A DNA stretch of 5,867 nt from an uncultured bacterium (GTDB lineage Bacteria > Bacillota > Clostridia > Lachnospirales > Lachnospiraceae): assembly GCA_947086625.1 (NCBI GenBank), contig CAMTZV010000112.1, forward strand, positions 1 through 5,867, in the 5' to 3' direction. Under the pieces are notes generated by a model, which saw only the letters and a program-made list of their open reading frames with translations, did no database searches and was not told where the DNA came from. Positions 5,443-5,867 of this stretch are shown piece after piece; position 1 is the first letter of the stretch; every line of letters begins with the position of its first letter. The translations under genes and the position numbers were made by a program.

Positions 5443-5867
5443 ATGGTACACTTTGTCGGGGCGGGCAGCGGCGCGCCGGATCTGATCACGGTGCGGGGAA
5501 TGCGGCTGCTCATGGAGGCGGACGTCATCATCTATGCGGGGTCGCTCGTGAATCCCGCGCTGCTCGGCGATCGAAAAGAGGGCGCGAAAGTTTACAACAG
5601 CGCAACGATGACGCTCGAGGAGGTCATCGCCGTCATGGCAGAAGCGGAGGAAGCGGGCCAAACGACCGTGCGGCTCCACACGGGAGATCCGTGCATTTAC
5701 GGCGCGATCCGCGAGCAGATGGATGTGCTGGAAGCGCGCGGCATCGAATACGACACGACGCCCGGCGTCAGCTCGTTTCTGGCGGCGGCGGCGGCCTTAA
5801 ACATCGAGTATACGCTGCCGGACGTCTCCCAGAGCGTGGTCATCACGCGCATGGAGGGCCGGACGCC
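5443..5867 (+). CDS. cobM: Cobalt-precorrin-4 / precorrin-4 C11-methyltransferase (CbiF/CobM), 5' part
   Basis: This enzyme transfers a methyl group from S-adenosylmethionine to C11 of (cobalt-)precorrin-4 in corrin-ring construction. The anaerobic setting favours the CbiF reaction on cobalt-precorrin-4. The gene is cut by the window end: 141 complete codons are visible of a family about 250 residues long. Visible tetrapyrrole-methylase motifs are VGAGSGAPDLITVRG (5-19, SAM-binding loop; usually GAGPGxP), ADVIIYAGSLVNP (about 26-38), HTGDPCIYGAIREQMD (79-94; the position after GDP is usually Ser), TPGVSSF with the following Ala-rich helix, and YTLPDVSQSVVITRMEGRTP at the visible end. These features separate CbiF/CobM from sister methylases such as CbiL or CbiH. 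GGGAGGGG (5429-5436) sits 6 bases before the ATG, inside the end of the ASKHA gene, whose stop is only 3 bases upstream of this start. The gene is therefore part of the same operon and probably begins a longer cbi/cob run. Confidence 0.95.
   Translation, partial: MVHFVGAGSGAPDLITVRGMRLLMEADVIIYAGSLVNPALLGDRKEGAKVYNSATMTLEEVIAVMAEAEEAGQTTVRLHTGDPCIYGAIREQMDVLEARGIEYDTTPGVSSFLAAAAALNIEYTLPDVSQSVVITRMEGRT

Overview
The window is G+C-rich and tightly packed. All six genes lie on the + strand, every gap is short, and most genes have strong Shine-Dalgarno sites. The gene set points to an anaerobic, G+C-rich member of the Firmicutes (Clostridia or a relative): a clostridial-type corrinoid/iron-complex uptake system, a RACo-like iron-sulfur ATPase and a CbiF/CobM methyltransferase of the cobalamin pathway. 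This taxonomic call is an inference from gene content and protein style, since the window contains no rRNA or other marker.

Layout: (1) 1-363 is the 3' end of an ABC-2 type exporter permease. (2) 375-1619 is a lipoprotein-like substrate-binding protein, 1626-2663 a FecCD/BtuC-type permease and 2656-3756 an ABC ATPase. Together they form a complete corrinoid/siderophore-class importer with overlapping or nearly abutting genes. The ATPase carries an extra C-terminal Rossmann-like domain of about 105 residues. (3) 3757-3876 is the only sizeable gap (120 bp). It is not typical spacer: a second reading frame stays open across it, looks coding, and ends in an ATGA overlap with the next start. (4) 3877-5439 is a [2Fe-2S] plus ASKHA ATPase protein related to reductive activators of corrinoid proteins. 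(5) 5443-5867 is the 5' part of the cobalt-precorrin-4 C11-methyltransferase gene, cut by the window edge.

Working model: the importer brings in a corrinoid (cobalamin, cobinamide or another precursor), the ASKHA iron-sulfur protein may supply low-potential electrons to the corrinoid cobalt (for example before adenosylation), and the last gene opens a de novo corrin-ring synthesis segment. Salvage, reduction and synthesis thus appear to share one operon. No cobalamin riboswitch, promoter or terminator is visible here, so the transcription start and any B12 control probably lie upstream.

The points most worth a second look are the domain fused to the ATPase, the coding-like frame after the ATPase stop codon, and the compact RACo-like protein placed between B12 uptake and B12 synthesis genes.
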